Shown here: piece by piece, positions 52,612-63,391 of the stretch | Layout: every line of letters starts with the position of its first letter | Position numbering within the stretch: position 1 is the first letter of the stretch | Assembly (NCBI GenBank): GCA_003427395.1 | Contig: BFEA01000132.1 | Span: 994,290 to 1,058,289 of the forward strand | Direction: 5' to 3' | Source: Chara braunii | Taxonomy: Eukaryota > Streptophyta > Charophyceae > Charales > Characeae | DNA length: 64,000 bases | Notes under the pieces: model-generated | Database searches by the model: none | What the model was told of the DNA's origin: nothing | The model's input: the letters and a program-made list of their open reading frames with translations, nothing else | Made by a program: the position numbers and the translations under genes

Positions 52612-55436
52612 CTGCTATTACGATCCTGGTCATTTCCCAAGTGCAAATTCACAATAAAAGACAATGCCACCCAATTGCGAAACAAATGAAAGCACTTGCA
52701 AAGAGATAAAGACCAGAGGAGAGGTAAAGAAGAAGAAGAAAAAGAAGAAGAAGAAGTACATCAGCAAGAAGTACACCAGAGGCGAATCATTTGGACTGAG
52801 AGTGCGGCACGCAGCAGAAGAACAAATAAAAATAAATAAAATAAATAAAACAGCAGAGAGGTCTGATTTACAGAACGGGCCGGATCAGATCAGCTGGAGA
52901 TCCCCTCTTGTCTAACCTGACAGAGGACATGTCATCACAATAAATCAGACGAAGAAGACTAACTGCAGCAATGGAGATTTCGAGGGGTGCAGATGGTCGC
53001 CGAGTCAGACGCGGGGCAGTATGTGATCACACGCGGTAAGACCAGTCAAAATCCCCTTGAAAGGAATGCCCTTGCTGTCCATGTGTCCCCCAGATTCAGC
53101 ACAGCAAAGTATGCACTGGCGGCAGCAGATCTGGGCCCGAAGGTCCTGTCCCGTTGGGCCTGGTCCCACTAGGTCCCGAGTGGTCCCGAGTAGGCCGTGG
53201 ACCAGGTCTAACGAGACAGGGGTACCAAGTCAGACCCAAACTGTCTCTACTGTACTAAAAAGGAAAAGACAACTTTCAACAAGAACTTACCCCTACTAAC
53301 GTTCAGAAGTGAAAAGACAATGCACTGTAGAAATATAAGTCATTTAGAGCAAGACACATCATCCATTCATCCATCAAGTGAGAAAGCAATCCACATGCTC
53401 AACACACACAACCAAGACTGCAGAGAAGGGGAAGAGATCCCAGCACACCCCCAACAGGTCATGCAGCGCCAAGCAACCTCCCACGGGCTTACCCAGGTCA
53501 CACGGCACTTACCTGTGAGGCCCGGCCTCCAAAGATGGATAAAGAGTCACTCCCCTCTCATATAAGTCCTCCTGACCCCTAGCTACCACTACACGAAGTG
53601 TCCTAGCATGACTAAGAGGGCCTTCCTACACCCTTGTTGCAAAGCCGGATCCCCCGTCGATCCCTGAAGACCAAAGTAGCAACTTGCAGCAATCCGATGC
53701 AGATATGGCAGCCTCCGATTAAGTCTCCCTCTTGAGGGGAAGCCCAAAAGTCACTCAATGTCTTTCTGAAGTCCAGAATCCAGGTGCGAGTACCTCTCAC
53801 TCTCTACTCCCTCTCGCTTACTCCAATCAGCCTCCTTTGTGTCTCGCCACCCCATACATTCACTCAAGCAACCTGGTTGGGTCCAATGTCGACCCTACAT
53901 GACCTAACCAGGTGGGGGCAGCATCCCCATACCTCGCTGCCCCACTTAACCCTAACTTCCCAACCCTAATCCGAGATTAGGTCAGCCCTAACCTAATTCG
54001 AAATTAGGGTTAGGGTGGTTAACACCTCTCGCCAGCAAGTAAGTCTGCTCCGATACCAGTTGTTACGATCCGGGTCATTTTCCAAGTGCAAATTCACAAT
54101 GAAAGACAATGTTACCCAATTGCGAAAGAAATGAAAGCACTTGCAAAGAGATAAAGACCAGAGGAGAGGTAAAGAAGAAGAAGAAAAAGAAGAAGAAGAA
54201 GTACATCAGCAAGACCAATGACAATTCCCCCTTCTCTCTCCACCTTCCTCCTTCCTCCTTCTCTTCACCAATCTTATTCTTCCCTCAATAATAATAATAA
54301 CAATGAATGGATGAACCAGAATCAATGTCCGAAGTTCCCCCCTTACTGCTGACTCAACTCACAACCCAACAACAACAACAGCCAGTCCACCATGGCTATG
54401 TCCTCCCTCCTTCAACCTCCTCTCTCAAGCATAGGCCATGGCGGACTACTAGAAGGCAGCTATGATGCTGCCCTGATGCCGAAAGACAACCCAAAGCAGC
54501 TATGTCGCTGCTTGACTTGGTCCGCTATGCCCGACTCTGCCTCGAGCTGCCCTGGTGCAGCATTACCCCAACCGGGGCCTTCCAGATGCAGCGCCCTACA
54601 AGGTGATGAAGACGGTGTCCACCATAGCCAGGTAAGTGCCCTACCACTCCCCTACCATGTCCCCCTTCTTCCTCCTTCAAGCTGGGGTGCTCGCCATAGC
54701 CCGGCTGAGCCCCAGCGGACCTTCACCTCCAAGCAGCGCTGCTTCAGACCAACGTTGCGCTCCAGCAGCATGTCGCCAATCCTTGCATACCGCAAATGAG
54801 GAAGAGCCTTCCGCTCTTCCTGAAGATATAGTGGCCTACCGGCCTCCTGGGGGGTGACTTTCCAGGCCAAGCGGCCTCCCAGGCAACCGGTACCTCCTCC
54901 CTTTTGGAGGGAAACATCATTGCAGACTCTGTTATTGTCCGCACAGGCCCTAGACCCGGGCTACTTGGACTGGTACCGGCCTACCCCCCAACCTACCGCT
55001 ACTGGACCTCTAAAAATGCCAACTTTTTGTCTTCTTCTGCGCGGCCTACCTGCTACTTGAGTGTTTTTCCCAGCTGCTCTAAGTGTCGTGGGCCTATCTC
55101 CCGCTACCGACGTGTTTTACCCCCCTGCAACCCTCCAGAGTCACGACCACAGGTAAGTACCGGCCCGGTGGGCCTTGCAACCAACAAGTACCCTTGCGGG
55201 TCAAACACACACATACCCCACCGGCAAGCACTCAGACAGGCATGCACGCACACACACACAACCAGCAAGCACTCAGGCAGGCATGCAACCTGCAGGCACG
55301 CACACACACAGACTTGGAACCACAGTAGAATGCGGGAATCACAGCAAGGCATCCATTCCAGTGACAAATCCCAGAAATCGGCAGTGTTAAATCGGCAGTG
55401 TTCTCAGTCTGTGTTCTTGGCAGGTCATGACACTGC
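52612..55436 (-). mobile_element. Family-I element, internal-deletion derivative, 4-bp TSD
   Basis: 5' LTR 54061-55432 (minus strand TGTCATGACCTGCC ... GGATCGTAACA, 1372 bp), primer site 54047-54058, leader 52776-54046, then directly the last 160 bp of a 3' LTR (52616-52775, ending GGATCGTAATA). All of gag-pol and most of the 3' LTR are missing. CTGC flanks both ends (52612-52615 and 55433-55436), consistent with a short target duplication made before the deletion. It could be mobilised only in trans, if at all. Confidence 0.65.
54047..54058 (-). promoter_or_regulatory. Primer binding site, initiator tRNA-Met type
   Basis: Minus strand TGGTATCGGAGC, two bases after the LTR end. It differs from the usual plant TGGTATCAGAGC at one position, as do the sites at 58807 and 60316. 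Complementary to the 3' end of initiator tRNA-Met, which primes reverse transcription. Confidence 0.75.
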
Positions 55437-55679
55437 AATCACATCAAAAAGTCAACCAAAAGTCCACATGCTACATGAAGTCAACTTCGACCAACCTCTA
55501 TACTCATACCCCTCGCTTTAGCCATGCAAGCCCCACCCCTTGTCCAACCAACCATAATTACATACTCAGTACATTTGATAAATGGCCATTCAATAAAAGT
55601 CCGGGTGAAAACCTTAATAAAACAATAAAAATCACCAGGGCTAAAGCCTTTTAGGTTGAGCATTGAGGGTGAATTGGAG

Positions 55680-56070
55680 TTGAGTCATAGACCGACGAAT
55701 CGGCAACCGACCTGTTATCATTGATAACAGAAGATGATCCTTGTAGGATCAAACTGAATCTAGCCCAGATCCTGAATCAATCGATGAAGAAGACCTGTAA
55801 CACAAGACAGGCCAATCCCCCAGCTAAATCTATAAGTCCAAATCGATAGTAATCTCTATATCACAATCTCACTCAAGGTTTCCCTGTAAACTAAGTCTAA
55901 ACCTATCTCTAAGCCAATGTCTTAAGAAAAAGGTAGCCCTTTGGCAAAATTTCCTCTATATCGAGTGGATTGTCAGAATTGCCACCTGTCGAAATATAAT
56001 CTAACTCCTTTAAACTAAGAAAATTTCGGCAGCGCTTCTCGTAGGAAAAGTGTCTTTCCAGAATTTATAC
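55680..56070 (-). repeat. Dispersed repeat copy 2 (see 18290-18800)
   Basis: Contains the same CTGTTATCATTGATAACAG near-palindrome (from about 55712), with the GATCCT(T/A) block beside it, and a TTTCGGCAGCGCTTCTCGTAG unit. Opposite orientation to the first copy. Confidence 0.55.
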
Positions 56071-56159
56071 TAACTCAAATATGAAAGCAAAAATTTTGGC
56101 TCATAGTCTGTCTGTCTCTAATGCATTTGCTTTTGGGGGGGGGGCGGGGGGGTTCTTTT

Positions 56160-57410
56160 GCAGGTTTTCCTAAGTTAGTGGTTGTTGTGGCTTAGATGTT
56201 ATGATCGCCCCTAACTTGTGGTCTAATGGGGTTTATTGCCGCCGTGGTGGTCAGAGGATCCGTAGTGGTGTTGTGCGGTCTTTGGGTGTGCAAGGGTGAG
56301 ATTGTTAGCCAGCTCTTCATGACCAGTCTCTTTTTTTCTATTGTGCCTAGGTTGTCTCCTCCTAGCTTGTATGCCTTGAATCTTTTGATGACATCTGTTT
56401 TCTTGTCTGGGTTATTATCGATTAGGGTCCTAGATTTCTTCCGCAGGGCTTGTTATTCCGTTTCTATGAGATGTTTCATGGTCATGAGGGGGTTGTCAGA
56501 TTTGGTGAGGTTATCCTCAAAGGTTAGTTCACATCTCCTCTTCCAGATGACCCATAATGTTGCCTTTCTTATTTGTGAAAATAGGAATAAGTCAAAACCT
56601 TGAAGGGGGGTGGGTGGTTGTTCTCTGTCTAGAAATATGGTGCCTGGGTTTATTCGTACTACCTTGTTTGAGAGCTTGCTCCAGTTGATCTCCATCTCAT
56701 ACCAGGGGTTCGGGCTTTTTCACAATCTAGGAAGCAATGGTTAAGAGTTTCTTTAGCCTCCGAATTGCAAACTTTGCACCACAAAGCCTATTCTGTTCTG
56801 TCCTCCTTTCTTCTTCTTTGTGCTAGCCAATCATTTACTGGAACTGCTCTGAATGTTATAAGCCATAGCAAGCTTGCCAGTTTTACCGGTTTTGCGCTGA
56901 AGATTGATGACCAGGAGGGGTTGAATGTAGCTCTTGAGAGAGAAATTTCTTCTTTTTGCCTTTTTTTTGGATAATTGTATTGGATTAGATGGGTGTAGAG
57001 AATAATTTATAACCTATTTTGGTCGCGTAGTCTGTTAGTTTGTACCTTCTTGTCACGGTTGTAGTGTTGTTAGGGATGCTCCAAGACCATTTTGCGAGGT
57101 CAATTTCCAGATGCCGGATGTCTGTTTCCGGATTATAAACTATGTTAGTTTCTCCTTCTAGCACTCTGATTCTTCGAAGGTTGCTAATTTTAAAAGAACC
57201 CTCGGCCCTACTTTCCTCATGCAGATTGCTCACTGGGTTTCCTGGTTCTTTCAAGGGGTAGATGCTGCAGCAAATCCATTCTTTATTATGTTTTTCGGTA
57301 TTGATAATTTTCAGGACTTCTTGGGTGCTTATCTGTTTTTTCTGTGCCGCCCAGTCTCTCACTAGCCATTTTTGCTCTGTTCTTAGTAGGCGCCTCCATT
57401 CCATAGGTAT
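56160..57410 (-). pseudogene. LINE reverse transcriptase, 3' end with zf-RVT domain
   Basis: Read from 57404 downwards: MEWRRLLRTEQKWLVRDW, then a decayed middle, a zinc-binding block WCKVCNSEAKETLNHCFLDC (about 56720-56800), which has the CxxC...HxxxxC layout of the zf-RVT domain at the end of plant L1-type ORF2, and LWVIWKRRCELTF further on. Stops (for example TAG before ALWC, TAA after LIETE) and frame changes show it is dead. A family-I LTR (57411) begins exactly where the LINE is cut. The rest of the LINE is not in the window. The G-run at 56128-56151 lies just past its 3' side. Confidence 0.7.
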
Positions 57411-58804
57411 TGTAATGACCCGCCAAAAACACAGACTGAGAACGCTGCTGATTTCTGGGATTTGTCGTTGGAATGAATGCCTTGTTGAGATTCTCGCATT
57501 TTGCTGTGGTTTCCAAGTCTGTGTGTGTGTGCGTGCCTGCTGATTTGCATGCCCGTCTGAGTGCTTCTCGACTGAGTGTGTGTGTGACCCGCAAGGGTAC
57601 TTGTTGGTTGCAAGGCCCCGCAGGGCCGGTACTTACCTGTGGCCGTGACTTTGAGGGTTGCAGCGGGGAAAACACTCAAGTAGCGGGGGTAGGCCAGCGA
57701 CACTTAAAGCAGCGGGGAAGGCCGGTACCACTCAAGTAGTGGTAGGAGTGTCGGGTACTGAAGGCCGAGCAGAAGAAGACAAAAAGTTGGCATTTTTAGA
57801 GGCCCAGTAGCGGTAGGTTAGAGGTGGGCCGGTACCAGTGCAAGTAGCCCGGGTCTAGGGCCTGTCCGAACGATAGCAGAGCCTGCAATGATGTTTCCCT
57901 CCGAAAGGGGGGAGGTACCGATTGATGGGAGGCCGCTCGGCCTAGGAAGTCACCGCTCAAGAGGCGACTAGGCCGCTATATCTTCCGGAGGGGCAAGTAG
58001 CTCCTCCACATTTGCGGTATGCGAGGATTGGCGACATGCTGCTGGAGCACAGCGCTGGACTGGTACAGCGCTGCCTGGAGGTGAAGGGCAGTTGGGCGCT
58101 CAGCCTGGCTATGGCGAGCAGCCCAGCCTGAGGAGGAGGAAGAAGGAGGCGAAGGAGGAGAGTGGCGAGGCACCTACCTGGCTATGGTGGACACCATCTT
58201 CATCACCTTGTTGGGCGCTGCATCTGGAAGGCCACAGTTGGGGTAGTGTCGCATCAAGGCAGCTCGAGGCAGAGTTAGGCATGGCGGCTTAGTCAGCAGC
58301 GGCATAGCTGCTTTGGGTTGTCCTTTGGACAGGAGTGCAGCGCCATAGCTGCTTTGGGTTGTCCTTTGGACAGGAGTGCAGCGCCATAGCTGCTTTGGGT
58401 TGTCCTTTTGACAGGAGTGCAGCGCCATAGCCTAGGCATGTGAGAGGAGGAAGGAGGGAAGCCATAGCTATGGTGGACTTGTTATTGTTGTTGTTGTTGT
58501 TGTTGAGTCAGCAGTAAGAGGGAACTTCGGATATTGATTCTGGTTCATCCACTCATTGTTATTATTATTATTGGGAGAAGAATAAGATTGGCGAAGTGAA
58601 GGAGGAGGAGGAAGGCGGAGAGAGAAGGGGGGATTTGTTATTGGTCCTGCTCGTGTAGATCTTCTTCTTCCTATTCTTCTTCTTCTTCTTCTTTCCCTCT
58701 TTTGTGGTCTCTATCTCTTTGCAAGTGCTTTCGTCTCTTTCGCAATTGGGTGGCATTGTCTTTCATTGTGAATTTGCACTTTGGGAATGACCAGGATCGT
58801 AACA
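57411..58804 (+). mobile_element. Family-I 5' LTR, reference copy
   Basis: 1394 bp, TGTAATGACCCGCC ... GGATCGTAACA, followed after two bases by a primer site. Landmarks in order: GT-rich tract (57520-57590), GGTACTTACCTGTGG, the CTTAAAGCAGCGGGG blocks, TGATGTTTCCCTCCGAAAG (57890), the CACCTACCTGGCTATGG block (58171), three tandem 41-bp units CATAGCTGCTTTGGGTTGTCC (58303, 58344, 58385), GATATTGATTCTGG, a CTTCTTCTT tract, and TTTGGGAATGACC. Other copies in the window carry one or two of the 41-bp units. Confidence 0.85.
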
Positions 58805-58806
58805 AT

Positions 58807-58818
58807 TGGTATCGGAGC
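58807..58818 (+). promoter_or_regulatory. Primer binding site, initiator tRNA-Met type
   Basis: TGGTATCGGAGC two bases after the LTR end. Confidence 0.75.
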
Positions 58819-59410
58819 GGACTTACTTGCTGGTGAGAGGTGTTAGTCACCCTAAACCTAGTTGCGAATTAGGTCAGGGCTAACCTAATCTCGGATTAGG
58901 GTTGGGAAGTTAGGGTTAAGAGGGGCAGTGAGGTATGTGGATACTGCCCCGACTTGGTTAGGTCATGTAGGGTCGACATCAGACCTGACCAGGTTGCGTG
59001 TGTGATTGGATGGGGTGGCGAGACACAAAGGAGGCTGATTGGAGTAAGCGAGAGGGAGTAGAGAGTGAGAGGAACTCGCACCTAGAATCTGCACTTCAAG
59101 AAGACATTGAGTGACTTTTGGGCTTCCCTTCAAGAGGGAGACTTGATGGGAGGCTGCCATATCCGCGTCGAAGAGCTGCAAGTTGCTACTTTGGTCTTTA
59201 GACATCGACGGGGGATCCGGCGTTGTAGCAGGGGTGTAGGGAGGCCGTCTTAGTCATGCTAGGGCACTTCGTGTAGTGGTAGCTAGGGGTCAGGAGGACC
59301 TATGAGAGAGGGGCATGAGTCTTTATCCATCTTTGGAGGCCGGGCCTCACATGTAAGTGCCGTGTGACCTGGTTATGCCCGTGGGAGGCCAAGCAACCTC
59401 CCACGGGCCT
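58819..59410 (+). mobile_element. Family-I leader, truncated at an inverted junction
   Basis: Matches the leader at 60328 onward for about 580 bases, including the palindrome CCTAATCTCGGATTAGG (58884-58900). It stops in a perfect inverted repeat, CCCGTGGGAGG (59387-59397) and CCTCCCACGGG (about 59399-59409), after which LTR interior sequence begins. In intact leaders only the first arm is present, followed by TTGCTTGG. Confidence 0.7.
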
Positions 59411-60313
59411 GTCCAGAGGTTAGCAGAGCCTGCAATGATGTTTCTCTCCGAAAGGGAGGACGTACCGGTTGCTGGGACGCCGCTCGGCCTAGGAAGTCAC
59501 CGCCGAGGAGGCCAGTAGGCCGCTATATCTTTTGGAGGAGCAAGTAGCTCCTCCTCATTGGCGGTATGCAAGGATTGACGACATGCTGCTGGAGCGCAGC
59601 GCTGCTTGGAGGTGAAGGGCAGCTGGCGCCCAGCCTGGCTATGGCGAGCGGCCCAGCTTGAGGAGGAGGAAGAAGGGGGCGAAGGAGGAGAGTGGCGAGG
59701 CACCTACCTGGCTATGGTGGACACCGTCTTCATCATCTTGTTGGGCGCTGCATCTGGAAGGCCCCAGTTGGGGTAGTGCTGCACCAAGGAAGCTCGAGGC
59801 AGAGTCGGGCATGGCGGACCAGTCAGCAGCGGCATAGCTGCTTTGGGTTGTCCTTTGGACAGGAGTGCAGCACAATAGCTGCTTTGGGTTGTCCTTTGGA
59901 CAGGAGGGCAGGACCCTAAGTAGTCCGCCATAGCCTACGCATGTGAGAGGAGGCTGAAGGAGGGAAGCCATAGCTATGGTGGACTTGTTGTTGTTGTTAT
60001 TGTTGAGTCAGCAGTAAGAGGGAACTTCGGATATTGATTCTGGTTCATCCATTCATTGTTATTATTATTATTGGGAGAAGAATAAGATTGGTGAAGTGAA
60101 GGATGTGGAGGAAGGTGGGGAGAGAAGGGGGGAATTGTCAGTGGTCTTGCTGGTGCATATCTTGTTCTTGTTCTTGTTCTTGTTCTTGTTCTTCTTCTTC
60201 TTTCTCTCTCCTCTGGTCTCTATCTCTTTGTAAGCGCTTTCATGTCTTTCGCAATTGGGTGGCATTGTCTTTCATTGTGAATTTGCACTTTGGAAATGAC
60301 CAGGATCGTAACA
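59411..60313 (+). mobile_element. Family-I LTR, 5' third missing
   Basis: Corresponds to the reference LTR from its GGGCCTGTCC...AGCAGAGCCTGCAATGATG block to the end GGATCGTAACA. It has two of the 41-bp CATAGCTGCTTTGGG units (59833, 59874). This is the 5' LTR of the copy whose gag follows. Confidence 0.8.
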
Positions 60314-60315
60314 AT

Positions 60316-61684
60316 TGGTATCGGAGAGGACTTACTTGCTGGCGAGAGGTGTTAGTCACCATAAACCTAATTCCGAATTAGGTTAGGGCTAACCTAATCT
60401 CGGATTAGGGTTGGGAAGTTAGGGTTAAGTGGGGCAGTGAGGTATGCGGATACTGCCCCCACCTGGTTAGGTCATGTAGGGTCGACATCGGGCCTGACCA
60501 GGTTGCTGGAGTGATTGGATGGGGTGGCAAGACACAAAGGAGGCTGATTGGAGTAAGCGAGAGGGAGTAGAGAGTGAGAGGTACTCGCACCTGGAATCTG
60601 CACTTCAAGAAGACAATGAGTGACTTTTGGGCTTCTCCTCAAGAGGGAGACTTGATCGGAGGCTGCCATATCTGCATCGAAGAGTTGCCATATCCGCATC
60701 GAAGAGCTGCAAGTTGTTACTTTGGTCTTCAGACATCGGCAGGGGATGCGGCGTTGCAACAGGGGTGTAGGAAGGCCCTCTCAGTCATGCTAGGACACTT
60801 CGTGTAGTGGTAGCTAGGGGTCAGAAGGACTTGTGAGAGAGGGGGGTGAGTCGTTATCCATCTTTGGAGGCCGGGCCTCACAGGTAAGTGTCGTGTGACC
60901 TGGTTAGCCCGTGGGAGGTTGCTTGGTGCTTCATGGCCTGTTGGGGTGTGTTGGGCTCTCTTCCTCTTCTCTGCGGTCTTGGTTGTGTGTGTGAGCATGT
61001 GGATTGCTTTCTCACCTGATGAATGGATGGATGATGTATCTTGTTCTCAAGGACATATCTTTCTACGGTGCATTGTCTTTTCATTTCTGAACGGTTGTAG
61101 GGGTAAGTTCTTGCTGAAAGTTGTATTTTCCTTTTCAGTACGGTAGAGGCAGTTTGGGACTGACTTGGTACTCTTATCTCGTTGGTCCTGGTCCACGACC
61201 TACTTGGGACCTTTGGAACTCAGTGGGACCAGGCCCAACGGGACAGGACCTTTTGGGCCCTAATCTGTTGCCGTCAATGCATCTCTTTGCTGTGCTGAAC
61301 TTGGGGGACATACGGCTAGCAAGGGCATTCCTTTCAAGGGGATCTTGACTGGTCGTACTGCATGTTAGCACATACTGCCCCGCGTTTGTCTCGGCGACCG
61401 TCTGAACCCCTCGAAATCTCCATTGCTTCAATTAGTTTTCTTCGGCTGATTTATTGTGGTGCATGTACCTTGTCAGGTTAGACAAGAGGGGATCTCCAGC
61501 TAATTTGATCGGGCCCGTTCGATAAGTCAGTCCTCTCTTCCATTTTTTTTTATTTTTATTATTATTATTTTCTTTATTCTGCTGCGTGCCATTCTCTAAG
61601 TCCAAATGAATCGCCTCTCCGGCTAGGAGATCTGCCTTCTACTCTTTGTGATTTAATGTATGTTTCTTTTTATCTGAACTATCT
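60316..61684 (+). mobile_element. Family-I primer site and 5' leader
   Basis: Primer site TGGTATCGGAGA (60316-60327), then about 1.36 kb of leader before gag. Two near-perfect palindromes follow the primer site: CCTAATTCCGAATTAGG (60366-60382) and CCTAATCTCGGATTAGG (60393-60409). A CACAGGTAAGTGTCG motif at about 60880 is a good splice-donor match in the sense orientation. The leader continues through GGTCCTGGTCCACGACC-type repeats (61185-61260) to the gag ATG at 61685. Confidence 0.7.
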
Positions 61685-63391
61685 ATGCCCGGTATTGAGA
61701 CGAGTGCGCGGAAAGCGGAAAGAGAGAGAAGGGAGAGAGAAGGTGTTCTTTTTGAAAGTGTGAGGAAAGGCAAGAGGAGTCTTCGTCCAAACGTGAGGAG
61801 AGAGCGGACCCCTCTTGAGAGATCTACTAACACCCCTTCCTCTAGCATGGCAAACATCTCATCTGCCCAATGGCAGGCCATGCTGGACGCAGCGGACGAG
61901 AATGAGAAACCGTACTTTCAAAAACTTTATGACGATGCCGTACAGAGGGAAAGGGTGGCAGAGGCAGCAGCCAAAGCCACAAGCATTGTTGAATAGGTGA
62001 CCCTCCTTGCAGTTCCGAAATCGAATGATGACCGGTTCCAAGAGAAGATAGCTGCTGCCATAGCAGCCTTGGTTCAACTGCGGACCTTGGAAGACCTTGA
62101 GTCCCGTGTGACAGCCTTGGAGCAGCGGAACCAAGAGCTGCAGGCTCATATAGTCAGCCTCAAACAGTCCCAACTGTTTGCCCCCCGTGCTCCTAACCCT
62201 CGAGTTGCTGCAGTCCCAGTCTCTCAACCTAACACAGTCCTCATGACAAGAGCAAGTGGAACTGTGACGAGCGCAGGAACCGGTGCCAGCTCCTCAAGCG
62301 GCAGCGCCGGCAGTTCTGCACTGGTCATAGTCCCAAATGCAGGAACATCAGCCTAAAACGCCACAGTTCTTACTGGCGTACAGTACAACGGTCACGTAGT
62401 GGACAAGCGGGCGGCCACTCTGCCGTCCAAGTACGACGGGAAAGGGGATATCACCTCTTGGATCAGCTCCATGCAGTCATACTTCGAGGTACTGCGAACA
62501 CCGCAGGAAGACCGAAGCATGATCATGGGCACAAATACTGAGCTCGTCGTACGGAGTTTTATAGAAATCCAAGCTGTTACAGCAGGTTATGAGAGGATTG
62601 ACCTGACCGAGTGGCTGAAAGTGACTCCAGTAGGAACTCTTGAGGACCTCCTCATCACGCAGTATGAAGACAAGCACGCTGCGCTCAAGGCAAGACTGAA
62701 GCTTGAGGCCCTCAAAGGCCAAACATGGAGGACTTCCATGCAGGCTTTGGAGCAGCACTTGACTAGTCTGTTCACCACTCCAAACCTGGGATTGACTGAC
62801 GTGTCTTGCTTGGATGAAGTCATGGGAGTGGCCCATAAAGAATACCCTTCCCTGCTAGGACTCAAAGACCATACCACTTGGCGAGAGCTACTGACGGAAC
62901 TAGTCAACCTAGAGGCCAAGGACCTCGCCAGGCATACAAAGGCACCCGCTGTAGGTAGAAAATCACAACGCAAGCGGTATGGAAGCATCAACCAGCTTGC
63001 CCTGCATGAACATCGGGAGGCTGAAGATCAGTCCTGCGCGGATGATCTGTCTTTAGATGACGATCTAGAGCCGGACTCCGATATGGGCTGTTCTACATCA
63101 GCCATTGAGTCTGACGTGAATGAAGAAGAAAAATTTAATGCATTTAAAAAGACTGCTTCAAGCAAGGGGCCTAACCGTGGTTCAGGTAGGGGAACTATAG
63201 CACATCTCCCCAAGAATGCGAAGATCCCTGAGAAACCGGAGGACGCTTCTACCAAGCCTTGGGAAGCCCTCCGCATTAGTCAAAAGGAATGGGAAAGAAG
63301 ATCCAAACTGCGCGGGTGCTTGCATTGTCAAGAGCCTGGGCATGCTGTGCAGGATTGTTATCGTCTGCAGGGAAACAGGCAAAGGGCGTAG
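61685..63391 (+). pseudogene. Ty3/gypsy gag, family I, two in-frame stops
   Basis: One reading frame of 569 codons from ATG 61685 to TAG 63391, interrupted only by TAG at 61994-61996 and TAA at 62354-62356. N-terminus basic (RKAERERREREG), then a coiled coil (SRVTALEQRNQELQAHIVSL), a Ser/Gly linker, the gag core beginning LPSKYDGKGDITSWISSM with YFEVLRTPQ, an acidic segment (DLSLDDDLEPDSD), and a CCHC zinc knuckle CLHCQEPGHAVQDC (63317-63358) with all four ligands. Gag packages the RNA into particles. The least decayed gag in the window. Confidence 0.85.

Noticed and set aside
53990-54016. Telomere-like TTAGGGTTAGGG in the leader
   Set aside because: Only two units, and part of the palindromic leader sequence next to the primer site.
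56226-56603. 125-residue plus-strand frame
   Set aside because: Antisense to the LINE reverse-transcriptase end, which has recognisable motifs on the minus strand.
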